A stretch of DNA of 64,000 nt. Origin: an uncultured Chryseobacterium sp. (GTDB lineage: Bacteria; Bacteroidota; Bacteroidia; Flavobacteriales; Weeksellaceae). The notes beneath the pieces were generated by a model that saw nothing but the letters and a program-made list of their open reading frames with translations, had not been told where the DNA came from and made no database searches. How positions within the stretch are numbered: the stretch's first letter is position 1; each line of letters starts with the position of its first letter. The stretch covers positions 124,001-188,000 of the forward strand of contig CAJYXJ010000014.1 in NCBI GenBank assembly GCA_913778085.1, in the 5' to 3' direction. The position numbers and the translations under genes were made by a program. Below, piece after piece: positions 8,512 through 18,178 of the stretch.

Positions 8512-11500
8512 TTATTTTTTTACCTTCCAAAAAATACTCATTCCTGCTGAAGAAGTACCTTGTAATTCAAAAGGTCGTTTCGAATTTCCTACGCCAGTCC
8601 ATCTACTTGTTGTATAGCACCATGGTCCACATTTTCCAGTTGCCGGGTTTATGGATGAAGATCTAAATACCGAGTTTAAGGACCAATTAGGATTTACTTT
8701 ATTATAATTCGTTTCAGCATTTCTAATGAAATTACCTAAAACATTTGACGTGATAGAAATATAGCTGTACTCTTTAAACTTATTATGATCCATTCCTTTT
8801 TTGAGGAAATCAATGCCATCCCATAGAACAGCCCCACCTGTTGGATCTTTACCTCCAGTTAAAACACTGATAACTGCAGATCTTGCACCATTTGCAGCAT
8901 CACTTCCATTTCCTGTTGACAAAGGAGTTGTTCTATCTGAAGATGAAGTTGTTGAATAATTACCATCAGTAAGCATCTGATATAAACCTTCATTTCCTTT
9001 ATAATTTACATCTTTATCGCCAACTGCATTATTTGCAACATGAGCAAGCATCAAGCTTTCCATTGGATTTCCAGAAGATTCAGCTTTAATGATATTTGAC
9101 ATAATTTGAAACTGTGAATGTGTGGTATTTAGTTCTTTAGCATTACTAAAGCTACCATCTGAATTTCTATTGTCAGCAACGTATACCTTATTATCATTTT
9201 TACCATCACTTCCTAGATATTTTCCCAATTTATTATAATAATCCCCGACAGGTTCCATACCATCTGGATCGATAAATATCACGGGATTATTGAAAGCATA
9301 ACTATAAGGGCTATGCATTGTCATTTTTTCCGCCAGCGGATCCACCACGCCCCATCTACCAATATCCGGCATATAGAACCGGGCTCCGTAATCATACATT
9401 CCCGTCTCCTGCAATTCCTTTCCGTTGTATTTATAGTTCTGATATCCTCCTAACGAACTCTTTAACCCTCCAATGTGATTTGATCCGAAGGCATAATAAT
9501 TATTCGTATCGGTTATTTGCAGTTCACCATTACTATCTTTCTTATAACTTACCCTTGCATTTCCCAGATGATCTCTATACTGGTAAATATAAAGGTTTTC
9601 TGTGAAACTGTAAAAACCTTCTGCCGTCGGCACAAAACTTAAAATCCAAGTAGAAGATGGTGTTAATGGCGGTTTTAATCCTCCGCCTGCTGGTAATAGT
9701 ACATCTTTCTGCTGAAATGCCTGCTCTTCATAAGCTACGCTGGTACGACACCAGGTACATTGTGTAGTTTCTGAAGAACTATACTGAAAGCCATCCAAGT
9801 AATCTGTCATATTTGTCGTTGTAGAATATCCTCTAGGACCAACATTTTTATAAGTTTTGCGCAGTTTAACTCCATCAGCGCGATACAAATGACTTAAAGT
9901 AACATTAGATACAGCTCCCGAGTTGTTTTCAATGATCTCGTAAGTAGTAGGTAAATTCAGATAATTATACCCTATCCAATCTATCCCTTTGTCCTTCATA
10001 TTGATCATACTTCCGTTCAGGTCATAGTCCATTACATTATTACCACCTTCATAACCTGTACTGTTAGGCATGTTCTCAATCACTTTATCCAGGCGGTTGC
10101 CGGTGTATTGATATACCAGGTCATCAATCAAAGTTGGCGTAGGAGAAAATACCTGTGGAGCAAATCTTTTTAAGGTATTGATATTTCCGTTCAAATCATA
10201 GGTTAGGTATTCATTAAAACTTCCGCTTACTCCCGTGCTCGGTTCCCTGTAATAAGAACTTGCGAGCCTGTTCAGCTTATCATAGTCATAATTATACCTT
10301 TTCATCAGGTTTTCTGAACCGTTATTCCAGTCTATCTCTGTAATATTGCCGTTGAATCTCCCTGCAGTAATATTTGAGGATATCGGATTATTATACCTAA
10401 GTTCATACCCAAACAGCTTCCCATTAAGGTTTGCCGGATCATTGATCTTGGTCATCCAGCCACGGATATTGTAAGAATAATCTACCGTTTGAAGACCGTT
10501 TCCTAATATCGTTCCACCCACTTTTTTATTACTCAGCTGGGAAAGCTCATTATAAGTATTCTGAGCCAGGATTTCCACAAAATTATTATCTACCTTATGC
10601 GTATGGGTTAAGAGTCTATTTTGGCTGTCATAAGTAAAATTCTCAGTAATAATTCTTTCTGTATCGGTATCCAATCTTTTATGATGAGTGATACTTTGCT
10701 GTACTATCCCGGCAAAATCAAGCATAGTTTCCACATTGGTATATCCGCCTAAGTGGTTAATGGAATGGGTTCTGACAGCTCTTCCCTTTTTATCGTACCA
10801 AGTATAGCTTTTCGTCCAGTTGTCATCTTCAATGTTTTTAACATAAGAAGCCACCGGTAAGCTTTTGGTGCTGACGGGAGAATTCTGGGTATCCTGAGGT
10901 AAAACATCCTGTCCTAAAATCTGGCTCGGTATTGAAGGAGTGCCTGGTGGATACGTATCATAGTAGTTGATACTCAAAACCTGGAGAATAGCAGTAGTAG
11001 GATACGTATTATTTCCATAATAAATATCCATTCCGTTTTTGGTAAAGCCTATGGCACTTGTCCTTTCCTCTGTCAGAGAAGCTGCTGTTACAGAATGAAA
11101 GTTTACAGCATCCTGAATATCCTTTCTTATATAAGTATTTCCTATTCCTGCTATAGCGGTATAAATAACACGTGATAATTTATCGTAACGGGTAAGCAGC
11201 CAGTTTCCCGAAGGTCTCATATTTGCATCCTGAGTCATAAATATACGGTCGGCTTTGTCATACACCATATACTCCCAACCCTTTCCGGGAATTTTCTTTT
11301 CGACCAATCTGCCCCTGCTATCGTATTTATATTGATAGCAAAGATCACCAAGTACCGTATTGGGATCTGTTTCAATAGCCGCTTTTGGGGAGATGACAAA
11401 AGCCAGTTGGTTGTATTCGTTATACACATAATAGGTATCTGCCTTTTCCGTGTCACTGATCATTTTTCTTACCAGCAGAACCTGGCCTTCCCCGTTTTTA

Positions 11501-12138
11501 AACTCAATGGTTATATTCCCGTCTTCATCGGTTACCGTATTTTTATACAGCTGCGCCGTCCCGTAATTTGTGCTTTGGCTTAACTCAGAGTTAGTGGCAC
11601 CATCTACCCATGTGGTAACCGTGGTGTATTTTTTAACCGCATCACCGGTGGTATTGGCATCATACCCAAACTGTACCGGTTTATTATCCCAGGCTGCACC
11701 CACCTGCTTTTGTTGAAGAACCCGGTCAAGGGGTGAGCTTTCCAGAATCTTTTCTGAAAAAGGTTTTTCGTTCGTATATACTCCTGTAGGGTCACCTACA
11801 GGAAAATATCCGGAAGTTTGCTGGGTATAAATGCCCCCGCCATTGGTTCCCTGCTGGGGAACAGGAAGGTAATCCAAAACCTGTCTTCCGAATCCGTCGT
11901 ATACAATGGGCGTTACTATATCTTTTCCTTGCGGAGACGCTTTAACATTAACAATCTGCTTAGGCCTTCCAAGACCGTCAAAATACTGAACGGTCTCAAT
12001 CTGTTTCGCCGTAGAGCTGCTTGTGGTGGTAGGCTCAAGATAGGTTCTGCTCTGGACATAGTTCTCTATTGTACTAAGCTGTGCCTGAATCATTCCAGAT
12101 ATAAAGATTGCACCTATAGGTATTATTATTTTCTTCAT
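8512..12138 (-). CDS. RHS-repeat polymorphic toxin (DUF6443-type) with cell-wall-hydrolase-like tip
   Basis: The 1208-residue protein has a signal peptide (IGAIFISGMIQAQ), then an N-terminal DUF6443-type region with YFDGLGRPKQ, many YD/RHS repeats (YNYRGWMTKI-like and YDKLNRLASSYY-like) and the conserved RHS core end near residues 915-960 (RFYMPDIGRWGVVDPLAE, then NNPVIFIDPDG). Everything after that is a variable tip of about 240 residues. It contains IIKAESSGN near 1015 and later SGSDAANGARSAV-like spacing and GGKDPTGGAVLW, a pattern like SleB-type cell wall hydrolases with Glu as catalytic acid. The tip is more AT-rich than the core, as expected for exchangeable toxin ends. Third gene of a four-gene operon; the next gene is the likely immunity lipoprotein. 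Confidence 0.82.
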   Translation of the reverse strand: MKKIIIPIGAIFISGMIQAQLSTIENYVQSRTYLEPTTTSSSTAKQIETVQYFDGLGRPKQIVNVKASPQGKDIVTPIVYDGFGRQVLDYLPVPQQGTNGGGIYTQQTSGYFPVGDPTGVYTNEKPFSEKILESSPLDRVLQQKQVGAAWDNKPVQFGYDANTTGDAVKKYTTVTTWVDGATNSELSQSTNYGTAQLYKNTVTDEDGNITIEFKNGEGQVLLVRKMISDTEKADTYYVYNEYNQLAFVISPKAAIETDPNTVLGDLCYQYKYDSRGRLVEKKIPGKGWEYMVYDKADRIFMTQDANMRPSGNWLLTRYDKLSRVIYTAIAGIGNTYIRKDIQDAVNFHSVTAASLTEERTSAIGFTKNGMDIYYGNNTYPTTAILQVLSINYYDTYPPGTPSIPSQILGQDVLPQDTQNSPVSTKSLPVASYVKNIEDDNWTKSYTWYDKKGRAVRTHSINHLGGYTNVETMLDFAGIVQQSITHHKRLDTDTERIITENFTYDSQNRLLTHTHKVDNNFVEILAQNTYNELSQLSNKKVGGTILGNGLQTVDYSYNIRGWMTKINDPANLNGKLFGYELRYNNPISSNITAGRFNGNITEIDWNNGSENLMKRYNYDYDKLNRLASSYYREPSTGVSGSFNEYLTYDLNGNINTLKRFAPQVFSPTPTLIDDLVYQYTGNRLDKVIENMPNSTGYEGGNNVMDYDLNGSMINMKDKGIDWIGYNYLNLPTTYEIIENNSGAVSNVTLSHLYRADGVKLRKTYKNVGPRGYSTTTNMTDYLDGFQYSSSETTQCTWCRTSVAYEEQAFQQKDVLLPAGGGLKPPLTPSSTWILSFVPTAEGFYSFTENLYIYQYRDHLGNARVSYKKDSNGELQITDTNNYYAFGSNHIGGLKSSLGGYQNYKYNGKELQETGMYDYGARFYMPDIGRWGVVDPLAEKMTMHSPYSYAFNNPVIFIDPDGMEPVGDYYNKLGKYLGSDGKNDNKVYVADNRNSDGSFSNAKELNTTHSQFQIMSNIIKAESSGNPMESLMLAHVANNAVGDKDVNYKGNEGLYQMLTDGNYSTTSSSDRTTPLSTGNGSDAANGARSAVISVLTGGKDPTGGAVLWDGIDFLKKGMDHNKFKEYSYISITSNVLGNFIRNAETNYNKVNPNWSLNSVFRSSSINPATGKCGPWCYTTSRWTGVGNSKRPFELQGTSSAGMSIFWKVKK

Positions 12139-12146
12139 GTAATTAG

Positions 12147-15100
12147 TTATTTATCATATTCAACTGAGAATCCAACGGTAGAAGTTGGCGAAGGAGCACC
12201 ACTCAAAGCATTAACAACAACATATCCATCCTGAGTTATTGTAACCCGCCAGTTTCCACTGTTGATATAGCGTATGCTTGATGGCCGGCATGCAGAACCT
12301 ATATATCCAACTGAAACCCCGCCACTGGTGTAACTCATACTCGATGGTGGATTTGCGCTGTATGTAAGTATCATCGAGATATGATTGGGACCGGTCTGCT
12401 GTATGGAACTATAATTGACATTTGCATAGTAATTTGGTGTAAAATCACATGAAATAAAACCACATGATCCATTTGCATTGGCTTCAGCCTGACCATTAGT
12501 TGATGCATCATTCTGTGCCATTAATGTTGCGTCTTCTGGACTTATAATGGACATATAGGTATTGGCAGGTATGGTATATGTGTAAGCCTGACCAACCATC
12601 CAGTTAGGACAGTTATTTTTGTAAAAAATTTTCGTGTATTTTTCGTTATAATGTTTTATCGGAGCGTAATTATATTTATACTCTTTAATGATGTTATCAT
12701 CAATATCTAAAATTCGATCCAATCTATTCGCATTATCATATTTGTAACTTTCGGTAAACCCGGAAGATGAGATAATACTCTTGACTCCAACGAGCGGTTC
12801 ATGTATATAAGTTTCAATAAAAAAAGATTTTAGCTCCGGTTTATTTTTAAAGTCATTTAATTTATTTAGTAATTCTGATTCTGTTGATGTGTTAGATTTA
12901 TTAACTATTTCAAGTTGTAAGTAAGAATTGGGATTGATCGGATCCAAATTGAAGGCTTGCATTATCTGAGCATAAGTAGCTCCTTTAATCACGGCTATTG
13001 GAAGGGTCTGATGATATCCATAGATTATAGTAGTAGGTATACCGGACATAGGCGTTGATTGGATTAAATTTTGCCTGTCATCATACAAATCATTCGTGCT
13101 TACGGTATGAACAGTTGCATTCTCAAAATTTGTTTCGGTAAATAATGAGTTATTTTCACTAAGCCTTTTAGAAGACAGTAAATATTTTGAAATGCCGAAT
13201 TTTGTATATATATTTTCAACAAGAGAATATTTTCCTGAATGATTTTTGCTGATACTCAAAATCGGATAGTTAACATTCTCATCAATCATCTGTTTATAAG
13301 TCAGCATTTTTTTTCCTGGATTATCAAGATTGGTAAATGTACAATTAGAAGTATAGCAAATGCTCTTTTTTAAAAGATCTCCCGGATAAAAAGAAAAGGA
13401 TGTATTTGTTCTTCCATTATTAACTCTTATCGTTTTAACAGGATGAGGATGCCAATATAAATAGTCTTTATTGAACTCAAATCCTACAATATGTGAATTA
13501 TTTAAAATTATTCCGGAGGAAAAGTATTCAGTTGTTGTTTCGGATGAAAGCACATAAGGCAGAACAGATACATAGGAGTATCGTAACTTTTTTTCACCTG
13601 TAGAATTGTTAATTGAACCTCCGATATAAACATAATAATTCTTGTCAAATATTTTACATAAGGTACAATTATCATCAGGATATTGAAGTATAGCATCTGA
13701 TAATCCTTTTAAAAAATTGGTGTATTTATAATCCGTAACAGAGATTAAGGAGTTGTTTTGATTATAAACACTCTTTCTTAACAACTTACCTCTTTCATAA
13801 GCCTTGGAGATATCTATTTCTTGATTATTAGGAATATTATAATTCTTAACACTTACCGTGTCAGGGTTAGTGATGTAATCTGAAAATTTATAAATAATCT
13901 TACCTTTTCCAGTATCTTCTGTTACTTCACTATAATTTATAACTGTGTTTGAATAACGGTTGTATTTTTTATCAGCTAAATCAATAAGAGATATATTTTC
14001 ACGTATACCACTGGAACTTCCGTAATCTAAATTATATGAATAGTTAGTAGTTTCAGGCTGGGCATCTTTTGATGTACGGAAAAGTTGTTTCTTAATTCGT
14101 GCTCCTCCTGTATCATTAAGCGGGTTTTGAACCAAATGTAAAAACGCCCCTCTGTAATCAAATGTACTTGTATTAGGTTCATATTCAAATTCGATCTCTC
14201 CGGTTGTGGGTAATATCACCTTTTTTAATAAACCTAAATCTCCATTTTGGTCCATATAGCCGATCGCATTTGTTCCTGCTGAATAATTAGGGAAATTATC
14301 TGTTTTTTGATAATTAAATATATATTTTTCACTATTATTCTTCTTAACTGAAGTTAAAAATGTTCTTTTATTAGTGCTTCCAAAATCTTTAATTTCAAAT
14401 TCATATTTATCAATTATTTTATTATTAAGATCTTTCAAATTAATTTCTTTCAAATAATAATTTGAAATTTCTAATGGGTTTGAGGTAATATTGTAAGTAA
14501 AGAATAAAGAACCTATATCATCTATGCTTATATTATCTATTGCAGCAATTTTTGTATAGTATTGTTCTTTACTAAGGGTCAGCAAATCTCCAATACTAGT
14601 ACTATTTGAAGATCTTGCATTAGCTATATAAAGATTGTCAGCAAGTAATGATGCTTTTGTTGGAAATTCATTATTAAATACTACATTTTTTGGATTTTTC
14701 TGTCCCTCTTTCACAAAATCAGCTAAAACCTGTTGAGATTGAGGAATATAATTAACAATGATTTGTCTTCCATCAGATAATTCTATTTTTGATAAATTCC
14801 ATCCTATAATATAATTATTCCGCGTTTTTGCAGTATACTGGTAACTATTATTTACCATACCTCCTGAATTATCGACATAGTCTTCAGTATATTCACTTTG
14901 AGCATAATTAATATCTAGCGTATTGTATTGACCACCAAAATAAAATTTATTACCCATTTCATCTCTGATCAGAATCTGTGAGAACCCTATCTCTTTTTTG
15001 AGATATTGACAACCTAAATTCTCTATTGAAACCGTTAATTTTGCCGTCTCACAATTTATAATAGGTTTCTTTTCATTATCAATAATAAAATATCCTTTAT

Positions 15101-15596
15101 AGCCAAAAAAATCAAAATAAAATTTTTCTGTAATAATGATTTTATCTATCGCATTAGTTATATTAGTTAATAAATCTTTTTTCTTAAACCCAGGCTTTAA
15201 ACTAGAATCAGTAGGTACGGGGCAATCTTGTTTATTTTCATTAGATAGTCCACCTGTAGCAGAATTTCTTAATGATAATAAATAATTTGATCCACTAAGA
15301 TTTTGTGTAGTTTCTCGACTTATTTTACCAATCGGATTAATACTCCAATTTAAACCAGACATACCAGGCTGCAATCCCGGTTTGAATCCATTTGAATCAT
15401 AATTTAGTTGAGATTTTAAGTTAATATTGCCAATTTTGATATCATATAATGGTACAAAATAACCTATTGATCCTGAATTTAAATTATGACTTACATTTAT
15501 ACCTTTAACCAAAGAATAATGATCAGCCGGTTTATCAATTTGGCAAAATATCTTGCAGGTTAAAAATATTGTTAGACAAAGTATTATTTTCTTCAT
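12147..15596 (-). CDS. Large secreted RHS/YD-like protein with DUF5977 domain
   Basis: The 1149-residue protein has a signal peptide (IILCLTIFLTCKIFC, cleavage near residue 19). The N-terminal part resembles the start of SpvB/RHS shells (GSIGYFVPLYDIKIGNINL, then GLNWSINPIGKISRET). Sparse YD-like repeats occur throughout, ending with GFTESYKYDNANRLDRI. Near residues 995-1045 is a DUF5977-like module with a Cys-Pro-Asn-Trp start, YTYTIPANTYMSIIS and GQAEANANGSCGF. The gene sits 8 bp upstream of the RHS toxin gene in the same orientation. This pairing recurs in flavobacteria; the protein probably forms part of the toxin shell or delivery platform. It does not carry an obvious T9SS sorting domain itself. 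Confidence 0.75.
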   Translation of the reverse strand: MKKIILCLTIFLTCKIFCQIDKPADHYSLVKGINVSHNLNSGSIGYFVPLYDIKIGNINLKSQLNYDSNGFKPGLQPGMSGLNWSINPIGKISRETTQNLSGSNYLLSLRNSATGGLSNENKQDCPVPTDSSLKPGFKKKDLLTNITNAIDKIIITEKFYFDFFGYKGYFIIDNEKKPIINCETAKLTVSIENLGCQYLKKEIGFSQILIRDEMGNKFYFGGQYNTLDINYAQSEYTEDYVDNSGGMVNNSYQYTAKTRNNYIIGWNLSKIELSDGRQIIVNYIPQSQQVLADFVKEGQKNPKNVVFNNEFPTKASLLADNLYIANARSSNSTSIGDLLTLSKEQYYTKIAAIDNISIDDIGSLFFTYNITSNPLEISNYYLKEINLKDLNNKIIDKYEFEIKDFGSTNKRTFLTSVKKNNSEKYIFNYQKTDNFPNYSAGTNAIGYMDQNGDLGLLKKVILPTTGEIEFEYEPNTSTFDYRGAFLHLVQNPLNDTGGARIKKQLFRTSKDAQPETTNYSYNLDYGSSSGIRENISLIDLADKKYNRYSNTVINYSEVTEDTGKGKIIYKFSDYITNPDTVSVKNYNIPNNQEIDISKAYERGKLLRKSVYNQNNSLISVTDYKYTNFLKGLSDAILQYPDDNCTLCKIFDKNYYVYIGGSINNSTGEKKLRYSYVSVLPYVLSSETTTEYFSSGIILNNSHIVGFEFNKDYLYWHPHPVKTIRVNNGRTNTSFSFYPGDLLKKSICYTSNCTFTNLDNPGKKMLTYKQMIDENVNYPILSISKNHSGKYSLVENIYTKFGISKYLLSSKRLSENNSLFTETNFENATVHTVSTNDLYDDRQNLIQSTPMSGIPTTIIYGYHQTLPIAVIKGATYAQIMQAFNLDPINPNSYLQLEIVNKSNTSTESELLNKLNDFKNKPELKSFFIETYIHEPLVGVKSIISSSGFTESYKYDNANRLDRILDIDDNIIKEYKYNYAPIKHYNEKYTKIFYKNNCPNWMVGQAYTYTIPANTYMSIISPEDATLMAQNDASTNGQAEANANGSCGFISCDFTPNYYANVNYSSIQQTGPNHISMILTYSANPPSSMSYTSGGVSVGYIGSACRPSSIRYINSGNWRVTITQDGYVVVNALSGAPSPTSTVGFSVEYDK

Positions 15597-15606
15597 TATA
15601 AATTTC

Positions 15607-17148
15607 TTACTTTTTAATTAGTTTGACACTCGCCTTTTTCCCATTATCCGTTTTCACCGACACCAGGTAAGCCCCCTGGACCAGTGGCTGCGTGTTAATC
15701 TTGGTTATTTTATTTTTTGTTTTGATGCTCTGAAGTTGCCTTCCGCCCATATCGTACATTACGATTTCGGCTTCTTTGAAATCAAAGCCGACTTCAACAT
15801 AAGTGTAGTCCGACACTGGATTCGGATAGATCTTAATATCCTGCTTCTCGATCAGCTGGTCAATCTGCTTATCGCCAAGCTTTACGATCTTCCAGTTCTC
15901 TTTACCGAGTTCCTCGGCGCTGGTTCCCGCAAGGATGATTGAGCCGTCGCGGTTCAGCTTTAGATCCGAAAGACGTTCCTCCCTTTTACTGGATTCTCCT
16001 TTAACATGCTTTCTCCATTGCTCATTGCCGTTCTGATCCAAGTACAGCATCCAGAACTTTTCATCATCCGTTTCGATCCTTCCCTCTGCCTGCGTGTAGC
16101 CACCCAGTAAAATTCCTTTAGTTGATTTATCATCCGAAGCATGCAGTACGCTCATACCCATTAATACATCCCGGTTTTTGAAATTGTAAGATTTCTGCCA
16201 GATCTCTTCGCCTCTTTCGTTTACGGAGATTAACCAAAGGTCTGTACCTTCTTCAAGACCTACCGTTTTATTCCCCGATCTTTCAGACCTGGATTCCCCA
16301 CCAATGATGTATCCGGTAGATGTCATTGCCAATGTTCTTAAATGGTCATCGCCTTTGCCTCCGAAATTCTTTTCCCATTCCACTTTGCCCTCTTTCGAAA
16401 GCTTAACCATATAGAAATCGCCTTCACCATAGTTCTCCGTCTTTTTTGAACCTCCCGCACTGCTTCTGGAATAAATGCCCAATAAAGCTCCGCCGTCAAT
16501 GGTCGGAATCATTTTTTCCACTTCGTCCAGTCCTTTTCCACCTAAAACAAGCTGCGAAGTTTCCTTTCCGTTTTTATCGAGTTTTACTACCAGCACATCT
16601 TTAGAGCCATACCCCTTTTCAGCATTCTGAATATTCCCGGCAATGTAAAATCCAAAATCCGTCGTCTGGATCACCGCTCTCGCCTCTTCATCTGAAGCAC
16701 TGCCAATGGTTTTCTGCCACAATTCGTCGCCAAATTCGTTTAGGCGGATCAGCCAAAAATCGCTGCCTCCTTTCGATTCTTCCTTCTTATCAAGGCCTTT
16801 TCCGCTGTAAGAAGTTCCGGCCAATAAAAAGCCGCCCTCCTGCGTATTGACCGTAGCGCTAAGCATGTCATGATTCTTTCCGGAAAAGTATTTTTCCCAG
16901 ACCTGTTCCCCCATTTGGTTTAATTTGACCAGGTGATAGTTGTAACCGCTATTCTGCTTATTGTCTGAAGAAATATTATGGGACTGGATACTGCTTCCCG
17001 AGATCAGGTATTGTCCGTCGATGGTTGTGGTAACCTGGCTTAAGAAATCCTGCGTTGATGACTTAATGTCTTTCTGCCACACTACTTCCTGGGCAGAAAC
17101 GCCCAGAGATATGCACAAAAACAGTGCACTCATGTAGAGTTTTCTCAT
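15607..17148 (-). CDS. T9SS type A sorting-domain protein with beta-propeller-like repeats
   Basis: The 513-residue protein has a signal peptide (LYMSALFLCISLGVSAQ), about seven repeats built around GGxDFWLIRLNxxGDELWQK-like blades, and a C-terminal T9SS domain at about 440-513 that starts with IYPNPVSDYTYVEV and ends in GAYLVSVKTDNGKKA and KLIKK. It should be exported by Sec, carried across the outer membrane by T9SS and held at the cell surface. It is the first gene of the RHS operon, 10 bp before the DUF5977 protein, so it may anchor or guide the toxin complex. It is less AT-rich than the two genes that follow. A good TAnnTTTG promoter lies just upstream. Confidence 0.87.
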   Translation of the reverse strand: MRKLYMSALFLCISLGVSAQEVVWQKDIKSSTQDFLSQVTTTIDGQYLISGSSIQSHNISSDNKQNSGYNYHLVKLNQMGEQVWEKYFSGKNHDMLSATVNTQEGGFLLAGTSYSGKGLDKKEESKGGSDFWLIRLNEFGDELWQKTIGSASDEEARAVIQTTDFGFYIAGNIQNAEKGYGSKDVLVVKLDKNGKETSQLVLGGKGLDEVEKMIPTIDGGALLGIYSRSSAGGSKKTENYGEGDFYMVKLSKEGKVEWEKNFGGKGDDHLRTLAMTSTGYIIGGESRSERSGNKTVGLEEGTDLWLISVNERGEEIWQKSYNFKNRDVLMGMSVLHASDDKSTKGILLGGYTQAEGRIETDDEKFWMLYLDQNGNEQWRKHVKGESSKREERLSDLKLNRDGSIILAGTSAEELGKENWKIVKLGDKQIDQLIEKQDIKIYPNPVSDYTYVEVGFDFKEAEIVMYDMGGRQLQSIKTKNKITKINTQPLVQGAYLVSVKTDNGKKASVKLIKK

Positions 17149-17194
17149 GTTCTTAGTGTTATTGAATTGCTAATTATTAATTTTAAAAACGCTG

Positions 17195-17202
17195 CAAAAG
17201 TA
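17195..17202 (-). promoter_or_regulatory. Bacteroidetes -7 box of the RHS operon
   Basis: TACTTTTG on the minus strand fits TAnnTTTG and lies 46 bp upstream of the ATG of the T9SS gene. I see no clear TTTG -33 partner. Confidence 0.55.
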
Positions 17203-17521
17203 ACCTTTTTATTTTATAATAACCCATATAAAATATAATATTATCTCATTTTGAGATAAAAGAAGAAAATTATTATATGGAAAAGCTATGAACGCGATGC
17301 GTAAAATTTGGCGTATTATTTTTCTATACCATACAAATACCAACCTATGCACCAAAATTAACTTATTTAAAAGCCTTTTCTGATAACAAAATGCTTCTAC
17401 TGTAAATCAAATATTACTCTATATGCAATAAAAGCAAGTATTCAATGTGGTATGCTAGAAATCAGCCTAGGTTTTCTTCAGATACTGTTCGGATGTTTCT
17501 CGGTAATCTCTTGGAAATTTG
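17203..17521. other. Intergenic, imperfect hairpin only
   Basis: No gene seen. A short inverted repeat TTATCTC/GAGATAA lies at about 17233-17251, followed by sequence that loosely resembles 34120-34170 (GAGATAAAA, then a GGAA.GCTATGA core). Confidence 0.35.
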
Positions 17522-17791
17522 CTAAATGTCATACAGAGGAGCAAATGCTCTTGCATTGCAACAGACTATATGTGTAAAATACGATTTCTCGCCGGTCTTT
17601 TTCTCTGTAAATATTTCCGATTCAAATTTTATTTTTAAATCCCAGACATCCCACTTTTCCATACCTATCTGGTATGGATCGAAAGTACATTTTACTTCAA
17701 AATGCTGCTTTTTATCATCGCCTTCAAATTCTACGACAATATAGTTTGTGTTTGGTTTCACCTCTTCCCGTATAGTCGCTCTCAGTTTCAT
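17522..17791 (-). CDS. Orphan 89-residue protein, family with two decayed relatives in this window
   Basis: A longer frame reaches 17830, but a TAnnTTTG box (TAACTTTG, 17806-17813) lies inside that extension, so I take ATG at 17791 as the start: MKLRATIREEVKPNT. The protein alternates hydrophobic and charged residues (YIVVEFEGDD, then FEVKCTFDPYQIG and DLKIKFESEIFTEKKTGEK), suggesting a small beta-rich cytosolic domain. There is no signal peptide or membrane segment. I do not recognise the family. Dead copies lie at 6945-7048 and 24470-24645, so the gene has been copied and lost repeatedly, which is typical of mobile accessory or toxin-immunity genes. Confidence 0.6.
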   Translation of the reverse strand: MKLRATIREEVKPNTNYIVVEFEGDDKKQHFEVKCTFDPYQIGMEKWDVWDLKIKFESEIFTEKKTGEKSYFTHIVCCNARAFAPLYDI

Positions 17792-17805
17792 AAGATCACT
17801 TTTGC

Positions 17806-17813
17806 CAAAGTTA
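17806..17813 (-). promoter_or_regulatory. -7 box fixing the start of the 89-aa orphan gene
   Basis: TAACTTTG on the minus strand matches TAnnTTTG. Transcription would begin a few bases before the ATG at 17791, leaving a very short leader and ruling out the longer reading frame. Confidence 0.55.
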
Positions 17814-18002
17814 TTTCGGCAATGCGACAAAACTTGACGTATTATATTTTAATTGGGATAAATTTTTTGATGTTTATCAAAACCTCTGAGAATGGGTTTT
17901 AGAACTATAAAATTAGACTCTACTGCTGATATCGGTAAAGATGTAATCATGCTACGCAAATGCAAGAACTGAATGATGGCAGATTAAGAAATTCACTTTG
18001 AT

Positions 18003-18080
18003 GGGCAGAACGGTTTCATTTCTGAACAATCATCATCAAAAGGTTCTACTCTACAAATAACTTTACCGGAATCTTGCTAG
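18003..18080 (+). pseudogene. Possible remnant of a histidine-kinase C-terminus
   Basis: A plus-strand frame reads QNGFISEQSSSKGSTLQI then a Leu-Pro ending, close to the usual end of a kinase ATPase domain (a GS.F.I.LP tail). The sequence before it is broken by stops. It is short, so the assignment is weak. The rest of 17831-18178 shows no gene. Confidence 0.3.
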
Positions 18081-18137
18081 AGGTATCACCTTTAGTATGT
18101 AAGGGTTTTCTTTCTGAGTATTACATAATTAATTACC

Positions 18138-18145
18138 TATATTTG
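18138..18145 (+). promoter_or_regulatory. -7 box of the AraC-family gene
   Basis: TATATTTG matches TAnnTTTG and lies 33 bp before the ATG at 18179. Confidence 0.5.
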
Positions 18146-18178
18146 AATCTTTTATACAATTTCTTTTGAATTAGATCT

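Noticed and set aside
17522-17830. Longer 102-aa form of the orphan protein
   Set aside because: A -7 promoter box lies inside the extra sequence, so the start at 17791 is preferred.
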